From: CAIKZJ01 sp964626015
GTDB taxonomy: Bacteria > Bacteroidota > Ignavibacteria > Tepidaquicellales > Tepidaquicellaceae
Assembly: GCA_964626015.1 (NCBI GenBank)
Contig: CAZVCC010000015.1
Span: 1 to 56,672 of the forward strand
Length of the DNA stretch: 56,672 nucleotides
Reading direction: 5' to 3'
The translations under genes were made by a program, and so were the position numbers. The notes under the pieces were generated by a model. That model saw only the letters and a list, made by a program, of their open reading frames with translations. It was not told the DNA's origin and searched no databases. Position 1 is the first letter of the stretch, and the number at the start of each line of letters is the position of its first letter. Positions 42,381-50,947 of the stretch are shown here, piece by piece.

Positions 42381-42992
42381 ATGCTTAACATATCCGATAC
42401 TCTTGAAACTCTTGTAACAGAGCTGACTAAACTACCCTCAATAGGACGCAAGACTGCGCAGCGGCTAGCGATGTTTTTGATAAAACAGCCGCGTGGAGAA
42501 GTTACAAAACTTGCAGAGTCTTTAATCGAAATCAAGGATAAGATAAAATTCTGTTCTGTCTGCTGCAATATTACAGAGGATGAAGTTTGTAAAATATGCT
42601 CATCAGAGAAAAGATTAAAGACTGCTATATGCGTAGTAGAAGAGCCGCAGGATGTATATGCGATTGAGAAGACGAATGAGTACAAGGGACTATATCACGT
42701 GTTGCACGGCAGGATATCGCCGTTAGACGGAATAGGTCCGAATGATATACGAATCAAAGAACTTTTGTACAGACTTGAAGACGATTCATCAAACAAAATT
42801 TCCGAAATAATACTTGCGCTGAATCCCACCGTAGAAGGGGAGACCACAATACTTTATCTCAGCAAGATAATAAAACCGCTTGGTATGAAGATAAGCCGTA
42901 TAGCAAGGGGAATTCCAATAGGTTCGGATATAGAGCTGACAGATCAGGTAACGCTTGCAAAAGCAATTGAAGGAAGGGTTACGATATCTTGA
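42381..42992 (+). CDS. recR: Recombination mediator RecR
   Basis: RecR works with RecO and RecF to load RecA at single-stranded gaps. The helix-hairpin-helix LPSIGRKTAQRLA, the Cys4 zinc site (Cys58, Cys61, Cys70, Cys73) and the Toprim domain (ICVVEEPQD, HGRISPLDGIGP, ALNPTVEGETT) are all present. Length is normal. The stop TGA overlaps the TTG start of the methyltransferase that follows. Confidence 0.97.
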   Translation: MLNISDTLETLVTELTKLPSIGRKTAQRLAMFLIKQPRGEVTKLAESLIEIKDKIKFCSVCCNITEDEVCKICSSEKRLKTAICVVEEPQDVYAIEKTNEYKGLYHVLHGRISPLDGIGPNDIRIKELLYRLEDDSSNKISEIILALNPTVEGETTILYLSKIIKPLGMKISRIARGIPIGSDIELTDQVTLAKAIEGRVTIS

Positions 42993-43741
42993 ACTCCGAA
43001 TCAAAGGAAAAATACTGGTATGAGAAGTGGTTCTCAAATAAATATTATCTCGAAATCTACAAGCACAGGGATGAAAAGGAAGCAAGGGATATAATAAATC
43101 TTTTTCAAAGAAGTGTTCATCTGCCTTCGGAGGCAAAGGTGCTGGATGTTTGCTGCGGTGCGGGAAGACACTCAATAGAGCTCGCAAGAAGAGGGTATGA
43201 CGTAACAGGTTTTGACCTATCGGAATATCTTATATCTCAGGCGAAAGAAAGTTTAAAAGCTGCAGACGAGAAAGGACTCAAGGTAGAATTTCTTATCAGA
43301 GATATGAAAGACTTTTCGTTTGACAAGAAATTTGATGCAGCGATAAACATATTTACGAGTTTCGGATATTTTGAAAGTGATGAGGAAAACTTTAAAGTAT
43401 TCAGCAACGTTGGAAATTCTTTGAAGAGCGGCGGTTATTTTGTGTTTGATTATATTAATTCAGATAATCTAAGAAATACACTTGTTGCAAGTTCTGAGGA
43501 TGAGTATGACGGCGAAAAAGTTATACAGAAAAGACACATAGAGAATGGTTTTGTTTATAAGGATATATATATCGGAAGCGAAAAATATACGGAAAGATTA
43601 AGGCTATACACAAAAGAAGAACTTGAGAAAGCTTTAATGAATAACGGATTAGAACCTGTTAATCTATTCGGTGATTATTTCGGAAATAGTTTTGAAAAGA
43701 AAGAATCTAAGAGAATAATATTTATTAGTAAGTGCAGGTGA
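42989..43741 (+). CDS. Class I SAM-dependent methyltransferase
   Basis: The 250-residue protein has motif I VLDVCCGAGRHS at 51-62, the acidic strand end TGFDLS and INIFTSFGYF at motif IV, so it should bind S-adenosylmethionine and methylate a small molecule or macromolecule. The substrate is unknown. Its TTG start overlaps the recR stop (TTGA), and its stop overlaps the next start (GTGA); this tight coupling places it in the bshB1 operon. A thiol cofactor substrate is a possible but untested idea given bshB1 upstream. Confidence 0.85.
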   Translation: MNSESKEKYWYEKWFSNKYYLEIYKHRDEKEARDIINLFQRSVHLPSEAKVLDVCCGAGRHSIELARRGYDVTGFDLSEYLISQAKESLKAADEKGLKVEFLIRDMKDFSFDKKFDAAINIFTSFGYFESDEENFKVFSNVGNSLKSGGYFVFDYINSDNLRNTLVASSEDEYDGEKVIQKRHIENGFVYKDIYIGSEKYTERLRLYTKEELEKALMNNGLEPVNLFGDYFGNSFEKKESKRIIFISKCR

Positions 43742-44319
43742 ATAGATTATCAATAATAATGATAGTTTTATATGTTGCAGCCTCAGTTTACTCATGCGGG
43801 TTGCGCGATGCAGAAACACCTGTAACATCAAGAACAACTTTTATACCGCCAACATCTCCCGACCTTGTAATGGTTAATCTTCAGTACTCAGTAATTGAAA
43901 AGGATATAAACAATTACATGCAGTGTTTTGTTGACACAAATTACAACCCCAGGCGTTACACTTATGTGCCTGATGTAGGATCGCAGATACAGTATCCGAT
44001 ATTTCAGTTCTGGAAGATTGCGAATGAGAAAACATATTACACAAGTTTAATGAGTCTTACAAACATTAATTCCACATCCAACTTATTCTTTTCAAACACA
44101 ACACTCAATTCTTTCGCTGACACAGCATTTTTTGATGCGGACTATCTGCTGAGGGTTGACCATCAGAAAACAAACGTAGCAAAGAATTTAAAAGGTAAGA
44201 TAAGGTTGATACTTTCGGCAGATTCGAGAAATCTATGGTCGATACACAGATGGATTGACATAAAAAGCGACAATGCCGATACTACGTGGAGCGTGCTGAG
44301 GGCTAACTTCAGCAATTGA
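43738..44319 (+). CDS. Putative lipoprotein, NTF2-like fold suspected
   Basis: A short signal ends in a lipobox (VYSC), giving a lipidated protein of about 175 residues. It has YSVIEKDINNYMQCFVD early and WSIHRWIDIKSD near the end, the pattern of an NTF2-like alpha+beta domain, and shares this pattern with the next gene. I choose the GTG at 43738, which overlaps the methyltransferase stop as GTGA; a GTG 6 bp earlier is possible. The function is unknown. Confidence 0.68.
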   Translation: MNRLSIIMIVLYVAASVYSCGLRDAETPVTSRTTFIPPTSPDLVMVNLQYSVIEKDINNYMQCFVDTNYNPRRYTYVPDVGSQIQYPIFQFWKIANEKTYYTSLMSLTNINSTSNLFFSNTTLNSFADTAFFDADYLLRVDHQKTNVAKNLKGKIRLILSADSRNLWSIHRWIDIKSDNADTTWSVLRANFSN

Positions 44320-44733
44320 TTAAATAATTGTCGGATTAATAGCAAAGAAATGCACACCTGCCTGCTTCAGGCAGGCTGATTTTCGCAGAGAGGGTATGAT
44401 TTTCACTGATAATCAAAAGAAAACGGATGTTCGCGGATTTAACAGATTAATGCTGATAAAGCAAAAATCTTGAATACAGATTTCCTGAATATGGGCTCTA
44501 TATGGAAGCTATATGGAAGCTATATGAAATCTATATGGAAGCTATATGAAATCTATATGGAAGCTATATGAAATCCATATAGATTGAATATGAAAACAAT
44601 ATGAACTTCATACATAAACCATATAAATTGTATGTTTAACAGATATATACCTGAATCCTGTCTGCTTACTATCTATCAACATTGAATATAATTGTATTTA
44701 ATTGTAATTTTTAGAAATTACATTATATCTTTA
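44320..44733. other. 414-bp gene-free region with palindrome and repeats
   Basis: It contains an 8-bp palindrome, CCTGCCTG-CTT-CAGGCAGG at 44357-44375, a degenerate CGCGGATTTAACAGATT repeat (44378-44450), and the long 11-bp-period array at 44498-44640. The promoter of the lipoprotein gene probably lies after the array. Confidence 0.7.
44498..44640. repeat. 11-bp-period array, about thirteen units
   Basis: CTATATGGAAG and CTATATGAAAT alternate from 44498, first clean (seven units) and then decaying while the 11-bp spacing of the ATAT core is kept to about 44640. The core and phase match the array at 250-359. The array ends about 95 bp before the lipoprotein start. Confidence 0.92.
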
Positions 44734-45237
44734 ATGAGCAAATATATTATTATACCTTTGATTATCGTGTGTACGGTGGTTGCATCGTGCGATAACATAT
44801 TTGCTCCGAAGCTTGATGATTCGGGTTCGTCAAGTATTATATCCGACCAGATGACTATCGACGGGGTTTACACAAACTTTAAGTATGCGTATACATTCAA
44901 GGATACATCGGTTTATTCAGGATTACTGACAGACGATTTTATATTTACATACAGGGATTATGAAACAGGTTTTGACGTGTCCTGGGATAAGCCGACAGAA
45001 ATGAGGACTACAAGCCGGTTATTCCAGAATTCACAAAAGACGGATATAATCTGGAATAACATAACAACATTCATAGGGGATAGTCTTAACGCTAATGTTA
45101 AAAGGGGTTTTAATCTTACTGTTACTTTCAATCCAAGCAATGTAGTCAGGCTTTTCGGATTTGCGGACATGAATTTTACGAGGTCCGATGCGAGTTCGCC
45201 ATGGAAGATAAAAAAGTGGCGTGATGAAAGCTTTTAA
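44734..45237 (+). CDS. Putative lipoprotein, NTF2-like fold suspected, similar to its neighbour
   Basis: I start at the ATG (44734) that begins MSKYIIIPLIIVCTVVASC, a lipoprotein signal with lipobox VASC; an in-frame ATG 42 bp earlier would put extra residues before it. The mature domain has FKYAYTFKDTSVYSGLLTDD near its start and WKIKKWRDES at the end, parallel to the lipoprotein encoded at 43738 (WSIHRWIDIK). The two look like diverged tandem paralogues with an NTF2-like domain. It lies 50 bp before the GH74-like gene. The function is unknown. Confidence 0.7.
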   Translation: MSKYIIIPLIIVCTVVASCDNIFAPKLDDSGSSSIISDQMTIDGVYTNFKYAYTFKDTSVYSGLLTDDFIFTYRDYETGFDVSWDKPTEMRTTSRLFQNSQKTDIIWNNITTFIGDSLNANVKRGFNLTVTFNPSNVVRLFGFADMNFTRSDASSPWKIKKWRDESF

Positions 45238-45287
45238 GAAATCTAAGAAATTTAAAAGACCAATTTTACTAAACACAAAATTAATAA

Positions 45288-47561
45288 ATGAAGATATCAA
45301 AACTTGCAATAATATTATTACTAATATCCGGATTGGGTTATACACAGAACGTAAGAAGAGTTGATTTTGAGGCAGGTGGGTTTGTACTTGCACAGATACC
45401 GACAAAAGACGGGACGACAGTGTATGCAAGGACAGATATCGGTGGTATGTATAAGAAAAAGGGAAATGAAGAATGGAAGTTTATAAGTGAATTCGCAGTT
45501 ACTCCTGCGGGGTTGATGGTGCAAAGTATAGATATTAATCCTTTTAACCAGAGTGAAATAGCAGCAGCATGCGGGATGGACTATCTTCCCGACGACAGAA
45601 GCCGCGGTGTCTGGATAAGCAAGGATGAGGGCGAAACTTGGAAACAGGTTTTAGGTCCTGCTACGGGTGATTTGAACGTGAATTTCGGTGGAAATTTGTT
45701 TAATGTAAAAATTGGAGGACCGTGTTTGAGATATCATCCTTCAATTCAAGGCAGGATGTTTGCGGGAACGCTTGCCGACCCTAACACCGGAAAACCTTAT
45801 ATATATATGAGCAATTCTAACGGCGATGCATATTCATGGAACCTTATAAACAATAACAGCGGCATAATCGGGAATGTTACATGCATACAGGTTCATCCTG
45901 CATTCCCTGATGAGGTATGGGTTGGCACTGACAAGGGATTATGGAGAACGCTTGACAACGGGATTACGTGGTCATATCAGCTTTTTTCAGACCACATAAA
46001 CAATGTTTATCAGATGCTGATGAAGAAAGACAGGAACGGCAAACTTATGGTTATTGTAACGACGGGAAAAATGTTTAGAATAGAAAATGACCTGAACAAT
46101 ATTACGGATATCGGGATTAATTTCGGAGAAGCCACCGGTTATGGAAGCGAGTTTATAGGATTAAACTTTGTGAACTTTGATGAAAGTACAATTGAAGCGA
46201 GCCAGATGGGAAATTCATCAAAGGTAACTACTGATGACGGCAATACATGGAAAATAAGGAATGAATACGTTCTTGAAAAAGATTATAATCCAAAGCATAC
46301 ACTTTCTACTGAGGATAAAATTTATTCTTCAAATATAATTTCATTTCAGAACCCTGTTAATAATAATATCTGGTACGTCAGCGGAGGATCGGGTCCATTT
46401 ATTACTACTAATAACGGCAGGACTTGGCGATTCAACGGAGCGGGAATTAGTATGACAGTTGTATATGATGTTTCATTCTCTCCGAACGGTGATATTTATA
46501 TTCCCATTTCGGACTGGGGTATGGGCAAAACAAGTGATGCGGAACTTACCGATATAAAAGACTATTCGCGAAAGTACACTTTAAATCCTCCACCGCCTGA
46601 GAAAAACGGTGATTCTTACATGCCGAATGTATGCCGAGTATTAGTATCGCCTTTAAACTCCGACAGAATATATTTAATCGGCGGGAGTGTTTTCACTTAT
46701 TATCCCGTGATTGCAAAATCCGACAACAGAGGTGAGCCGAATTCTTACACGATAATGAGTCCAGAAGGATTGCTTGCTTATCCGAATTTCGGTCCCGGTT
46801 ATGACGCAATAATTTCTGACGGTGAAATTACAACTGACGGAGTGAACGACAACCTTATTCTTATTATCGGCGGCGGACAGTTTAAAAGAAAAATAGTTGA
46901 CGAAAAAAATCCCGAGGCTTACTGGTACGGCGTTTACTACAGTTCAAACGGGGGAGTCAGTTTCGAGAAATCAGAATTTGTTGATAATTCGTACACGTTA
47001 TACACGAACTCCGTAATGGGCGGGTTGTTCAGCCCTGTGGATTATTTAGAGGTTGACCCTTCAGATAAGTCGAGGGTTTACCTTTATCTTGAAGGCGGTA
47101 ATGAAAACGGTGTTAAAGCCGGAGGATTATTTATCAGCAGCGATTACGGGAAAACTTTTTCGTTTAAAAACTACATAGTTGAAAATCCTGATTTTGAGTA
47201 CAGAAACAAAGGTGCTATAGATATTGACCCTACGGGCACGGGCATTCTCTGGGTAGCGATTGAAAACTACGGATTGTTTAGATCAACTGACAGAGGAGAG
47301 AACTTTACAAAGCTGTCCGATTTTGAATCAGTGACTACCGTTGACAGCAAAGGAAATCAGGTTGTGCTTTTCGGCAGAAAGCTTGAGGATTCGTATAACA
47401 AAATATATTTATCTCAAGATGGCGGGAATACGTTTGAGCAAGTGTACATCAGCGGTTACGGGGTTATACCAACTGTAAGGAAGCTTGATTTAAGGGAGAA
47501 CAAGGAAAATGAATTGTGGATATCAACCGGCGGTCAGGGAGTGTTTATCTATAATTTTTAA
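45288..47561 (+). CDS. Secreted GH74-like double beta-propeller protein
   Basis: After a signal peptide (1-19), the 757-residue protein begins with a GGF-V-L-Q-I strand and VYARTDIGGMYKK. RTDIGG with Asp50 matches the strand holding the general base of GH74 xyloglucanases. ISDWGMGKTSD in the second half may correspond to the second catalytic Asp region. BNR-like turns (SKDEGETW, TLDNGITW, TTDDGNTW, STDRGENF) recur throughout, fitting two seven-bladed propellers. There is no T9SS sorting domain. A glucan-degrading enzyme is plausible, but a non-catalytic propeller cannot be excluded. A bidirectional terminator follows. Confidence 0.78.
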   Translation: MKISKLAIILLLISGLGYTQNVRRVDFEAGGFVLAQIPTKDGTTVYARTDIGGMYKKKGNEEWKFISEFAVTPAGLMVQSIDINPFNQSEIAAACGMDYLPDDRSRGVWISKDEGETWKQVLGPATGDLNVNFGGNLFNVKIGGPCLRYHPSIQGRMFAGTLADPNTGKPYIYMSNSNGDAYSWNLINNNSGIIGNVTCIQVHPAFPDEVWVGTDKGLWRTLDNGITWSYQLFSDHINNVYQMLMKKDRNGKLMVIVTTGKMFRIENDLNNITDIGINFGEATGYGSEFIGLNFVNFDESTIEASQMGNSSKVTTDDGNTWKIRNEYVLEKDYNPKHTLSTEDKIYSSNIISFQNPVNNNIWYVSGGSGPFITTNNGRTWRFNGAGISMTVVYDVSFSPNGDIYIPISDWGMGKTSDAELTDIKDYSRKYTLNPPPPEKNGDSYMPNVCRVLVSPLNSDRIYLIGGSVFTYYPVIAKSDNRGEPNSYTIMSPEGLLAYPNFGPGYDAIISDGEITTDGVNDNLILIIGGGQFKRKIVDEKNPEAYWYGVYYSSNGGVSFEKSEFVDNSYTLYTNSVMGGLFSPVDYLEVDPSDKSRVYLYLEGGNENGVKAGGLFISSDYGKTFSFKNYIVENPDFEYRNKGAIDIDPTGTGILWVAIENYGLFRSTDRGENFTKLSDFESVTTVDSKGNQVVLFGRKLEDSYNKIYLSQDGGNTFEQVYISGYGVIPTVRKLDLRENKENELWISTGGQGVFIYNF

Positions 47562-47569
47562 TGAATCGA

Positions 47570-47599
47570 AAAGCCCTTCTTGTTTGAAAGAAGGGCTTT
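47570..47599 (+). terminator. Bidirectional terminator between convergent genes
   Basis: A perfect 12-bp stem (AAAGCCCTTCTT with AAGAAGGGCTTT) closes a 6-nt loop between the stops at 47561 and 47610. T residues follow on both strands, more clearly on minus (TTTT). Confidence 0.8.
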
Positions 47600-47609
47600 G
47601 AAGAACTTA

Positions 47610-48065
47610 CTAATTGAAATAATATCTGATGCCGACGGCAGCGTTCATGCTGAAATCCGAAGATGGGGTCAAATCTAGCAAAGGAACAACCTCTACAAAA
47701 ACATCTATCGGAACGGTTGACGGTTCATAAACAATTCCAACGGGCACTCTAATTCCAAAACGGGAATCGTTCTCGCCTTTGTTAGTGTTGTTGGTTTTAA
47801 TCCTGCCTCCGACGCCTAAATAAAACGGAACTTCACGGCTTAGTCGCGCAACATTTTGGAGATAGTCTGCATGGATATGCAGGGCTCCGTATTTTGCAAA
47901 CGACCAGCCAAGTGCGCCGTCAATAGCATTATCACCTGAGATTTTATACTTCATCGAAAGCCCGGATGGTTCACCCGCCATGATGCCCAGTCCAAATTTT
48001 CCCTGCGCATACGAGGCTGTCGCAGTTAAGAGTATAGCAAACACCAATATTGACATTAACTTCAT
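47610..48065 (-). CDS. Small outer-membrane barrel protein (DUF3996-like)
   Basis: The 151-residue protein has a signal peptide (about 1-20, ending SYAQ) and beta-strand segments that include GIMAGEPSGLSMKY, DGALGWSFAKYGALHIHADY and a terminal VGIRYYFN. The GEP(T/S)GLS and LHIHADYL words are shared with a small family of predicted barrels known in several Gram-negatives and spirochaetes. It is probably an 8-stranded outer-membrane barrel. The function is unknown. It lies 57 bp after the L,D-transpeptidase gene on the same strand. Confidence 0.75.
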   Translation of the reverse strand: MKLMSILVFAILLTATASYAQGKFGLGIMAGEPSGLSMKYKISGDNAIDGALGWSFAKYGALHIHADYLQNVARLSREVPFYLGVGGRIKTNNTNKGENDSRFGIRVPVGIVYEPSTVPIDVFVEVVPLLDLTPSSDFSMNAAVGIRYYFN

Positions 48066-48122
48066 AATTAATTATTTATTTAATTTAATAAAATTTTACA
48101 GTAAAAAATTATCTGTTTTACT

Positions 48123-49166
48123 TTAAAAACTCAAATCTGATATGTAATAGCGTTCGTACTTCTTCAGGTTTTTAATCACGTAATCCACGAGGTTTGAGAT
48201 TTTCTCATCTGAAAGCTCGCCCTCGGATTTTGCCTTAAACTCATTTGTAAGGTTTTCCTTTGTTGTTAAAGTAATAAGGTCTTCCTCATTCCATTTTGTG
48301 TTAATATTGCCCGGATTTGAGTAGTTGTAAAAATCATTGTACAGTTCAACGAAGAGACCCTTTTTATCCCTGTCAATAGTATAAGTTTTATAAATTATTC
48401 TGACGGGGAATTTATCAATTTCTTCAAAATCATAAATCATGCTTTTCTTGCTGTCAATCCATGAAGTAAGGTCTTTGGATTTTACAACACGCTTAAGAAT
48501 GAATTCCTTCATCTTTGCGATATTATCATTGTCATTCCTGACGCAGCCATGCGAAAGGTGGCGCTTCTCAGCAGTCAGAAGATGGTTCTTGTTCGTGCCG
48601 TGAAAATATCTCAATGAATTCTCATCGTAGTGAACGACGAAAAGTCCGAGAGGATTGCCGGGTCCCGGGGGTGTTGCAGGAAGATGCTCTTTACCTTTTG
48701 CAGGGTCTTTGTATGTCGGATAATTCCTGATTCTGAATGCCTGAAATCTTCCTGTATAAGTTTTATCGGATGCAGTACCAACGACGTTGTTCCACGTATC
48801 GACGTATGAAGTATCGTTACCATCAATAAGAAAGATATGCGAGCGGTATTCGGGGATGTTAAGCTCCCAGAGAATCTTCATCGTATCGCGAAGATACTTT
48901 TCGGGCACAAAGTAATTAACTTTGAAATAAACTCCGCCTCCGGCTTCCACGGGTTTTTCAACCTGCTCAATGCTTCTTTTATCAGTAATCTTGCTGACGA
49001 GGTCATCCGTAATCAAAGGAAAATGCTCGGTAAGAAAGTCTGATAAAGATTTATCCGCAGCATCAATACTTTCTGCTTCAATGTTTAATGTGTCGATGTT
49101 CTGCGCACTCAACAACGAGGCTGAAACAAAGAATAAAGAAATCAGAAAAATGCGTAGTTTTTTCAT
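48123..49166 (-). CDS. L,D-transpeptidase (YkuD domain)
   Basis: The 347-residue protein has a signal peptide (1-21) and a YkuD domain (about 75-260) with YFHGTNKNHLL and the catalytic SHGCVRNDND (Cys208, His206, Arg210). Such enzymes cross-link peptidoglycan through 3-3 bonds or attach proteins to it in the periplasm. About 90 residues follow the domain, ending RYYISDLSF; their role is not clear. It is transcribed with the small barrel gene downstream, which may hint at envelope tethering, though this is speculative. Confidence 0.9.
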   Translation of the reverse strand: MKKLRIFLISLFFVSASLLSAQNIDTLNIEAESIDAADKSLSDFLTEHFPLITDDLVSKITDKRSIEQVEKPVEAGGGVYFKVNYFVPEKYLRDTMKILWELNIPEYRSHIFLIDGNDTSYVDTWNNVVGTASDKTYTGRFQAFRIRNYPTYKDPAKGKEHLPATPPGPGNPLGLFVVHYDENSLRYFHGTNKNHLLTAEKRHLSHGCVRNDNDNIAKMKEFILKRVVKSKDLTSWIDSKKSMIYDFEEIDKFPVRIIYKTYTIDRDKKGLFVELYNDFYNYSNPGNINTKWNEEDLITLTTKENLTNEFKAKSEGELSDEKISNLVDYVIKNLKKYERYYISDLSF

Positions 49167-49246
49167 TTAAATATTATGTTATAAAATGTTTAATCTTAAA
49201 TATATGAAACAAATATTTTGCGATATTGTTTCATAAAAAACCAATA

Positions 49247-49271
49247 ACCGTGAAGAAATATTTTTCACGGT
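49247..49271 (-). terminator. Intrinsic terminator of the purine phosphorylase operon
   Basis: ACCGTGAA and TTCACGGT form an 8-bp stem that can extend inward by three pairs; on the minus strand TATTGG and then six T follow. It lies 28 bp beyond the stop at 49299. Confidence 0.62.
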
Positions 49272-49298
49272 AAAAGGTCTCCGAAGTAAACAGTATGA

Positions 49299-50141
49299 TT
49301 AAAGAGTCTTAATTATTTTAACAAGAATCTTATTAAGTTCAGTGTGAGCATACCTTCTGTTATTCTGTTCTTCTTTTCTCTTTTCATCAGCAGTACGCTT
49401 GTCTTCAAGCATTCTGTCTGCAATTAGGTCTCGTGTAATAAGACCAATCGCTGCAAATTTAATACCTGAATGCACTGAAGTAATATTTTCAGGAGCGAGA
49501 GCATATCCGAGAACATCGGAGCCAATATCCCTGTAGAATCTGGTCTCAGCTTCTGTTTCAGTCTGGGGACCGATAATACTCAGATAAACAGATTCATTAA
49601 TTTTAACTTTATTCTCCTGGAATATCTTGTAAATTCTTTCAAACAGCTTGCTGTCATAAGCATTGCTCATGTCAGGGAACCGGATTCCAAGCTCATCGTC
49701 ATTCTCTCCAATAAGAGGATTATCGCCCATCAGATTTATATGGTCATAAATCAAGGCAAGTTCTCCGCACTCAAATCGCGGATTAAGGTTTCCGACCTCA
49801 TCGATAGCAAGAATCTTTTCTATACCTAAGAAGCTCATAATGTATATTATATGTCCAATATCCCTCATCGAATAGCCTTCGTAGAAAAAGAACCTGCCCT
49901 TAAAGATGAGTATGTCCCGTGACCCGGCTTTAGCAAACAAGAGTTTTCCATTATTTTCCTTGTCAACGTTTTCAAATTTCGGAGGTATATCTTTGTACTC
50001 AAGTTTCTTTAAAACATTAATGCCGTAAGGAAGAGTGTAATTATCATCGATAATTAAAGCAGATTTAGGCTTAAGTTTTGCGGGAATATTCTGCTTAATG
50101 TACTTTACAGATTCGAGAATTCTTTTTCTTTGTTCAGTCAT
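49299..50141 (-). CDS. Diverged purine nucleoside phosphorylase-like protein, probably inactive as PNP
   Basis: This 280-residue protein follows the PNP fold along its length and keeps GRFFFYEGY, HINLMGDNPL, GPQTETEAETR and LAPE. Most active-site residues of the true enzyme encoded upstream are changed: the phosphate loop GTGLG is DDNYTLP, the phosphate-binding His in ESHSGKL is Asn in KENNGKL, the His of GRFHFYEGY is Phe, SNACGA is IDEVGN, and VGMST is LGYAL. The Glu of ETxAE is kept. It starts 5 bp after the PNP gene. It may be a regulatory or heteromeric partner, or have a new substrate. Confidence 0.82.
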   Translation of the reverse strand: MTEQRKRILESVKYIKQNIPAKLKPKSALIIDDNYTLPYGINVLKKLEYKDIPPKFENVDKENNGKLLFAKAGSRDILIFKGRFFFYEGYSMRDIGHIIYIMSFLGIEKILAIDEVGNLNPRFECGELALIYDHINLMGDNPLIGENDDELGIRFPDMSNAYDSKLFERIYKIFQENKVKINESVYLSIIGPQTETEAETRFYRDIGSDVLGYALAPENITSVHSGIKFAAIGLITRDLIADRMLEDKRTADEKRKEEQNNRRYAHTELNKILVKIIKTL

Positions 50142-50146
50142 AATTC

Positions 50147-50944
50147 TTATAATTCAATTAATAGTTTTTTAATTAAGTTAACGAGTTTTGGTTCAGCGAT
50201 AGCTGCCGATTCGATAATGTGTTCAAGTTTCGCAACCTTTAGTGTGTCAGGAAATCCGAGGTCGGTTATAATCGAAAGTCCGAGAGTTTTCATTCCGAGT
50301 TCTCTTGCAACTATTGCTTCTGGAATAGTAGACATACCGACAGTATCAGCGCCAATCTTCTGCATAAGCCTGTATTCAGCCCTTGTTTCAAGGTTGGGTC
50401 CCTGAACCGACACGTAGCTTCCTTTCTTAATACTAATATTATTCTTAAGAGCAACGCGTTCGGCGAGTTCAATAAGCTCCTTGTCGTATATGTAATTTGC
50501 TTTGCCGTTTTCCAGGACATTTCTTCTAACAGGCGATGCAAAGTGCATGTTTATATGCGAAGTCATTATCATCAAATCCGCTTTATTCAGTTTATTGCTG
50601 ACAGCACCGCATGCGTTTGATATGATAATTGTTTTAACCCCAGCCTGTTTAAAAACATACACAGGAAACGTTATTAGGTCGTGATTGTAGCCTTCATAAA
50701 AATGAAACCTGCCCGACATAGCAATAACATTCTTCCCAGATAATTTCCCAAGTATCAGTTTTCCCGAGTGTGATTCAACGGTTGACACAGGGAAGCCAGG
50801 AATATTCCTGTAGTCAATCGTATGTTCAATATCTATAAACTTAACGAGTCCGCCAAGCCCGGTGCCGAGAATTATACCGATACTGTAATGATTGTCGTTG
50901 ATTTCTTTTATGAAGTCGTAAGCCTTTTCGTGTTTATTATTCAT
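50147..50944 (-). CDS. punA: Purine nucleoside phosphorylase, trimeric type
   Basis: The enzyme splits purine nucleosides with phosphate to give the base and ribose 1-phosphate. Family motifs are intact: ILGTGLGGL, ESHSGKL, GRFHFYEGY, SNACGAVS, GPNLETRAEYR and VGMSTIPEAI. At the base-recognition position after SIIT it has Asp (ITDLG) where mammalian PNP has Asn243; Asp here is seen in MTA phosphorylases that prefer 6-aminopurines, so specificity may be wider. It sits 3 bp after a DivIVA-like gene and 5 bp before its diverged paralogue. Confidence 0.93.
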   Translation of the reverse strand: MNNKHEKAYDFIKEINDNHYSIGIILGTGLGGLVKFIDIEHTIDYRNIPGFPVSTVESHSGKLILGKLSGKNVIAMSGRFHFYEGYNHDLITFPVYVFKQAGVKTIIISNACGAVSNKLNKADLMIMTSHINMHFASPVRRNVLENGKANYIYDKELIELAERVALKNNISIKKGSYVSVQGPNLETRAEYRLMQKIGADTVGMSTIPEAIVARELGMKTLGLSIITDLGFPDTLKVAKLEHIIESAAIAEPKLVNLIKKLLIEL

Positions 50945-50947
50945 TTT

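Noticed and set aside
42056..42685. 209-codon minus-strand frame opposite ybaB and recR
   Set aside because: The plus strand encodes two complete conserved proteins here; the antisense product is Ser/Phe-rich without a motif.
49299..50141. Pseudogene call for the PNP-like gene
   Set aside because: The frame is full length and uninterrupted and keeps fold landmarks, so a diverged functional paralogue is more likely than decay.
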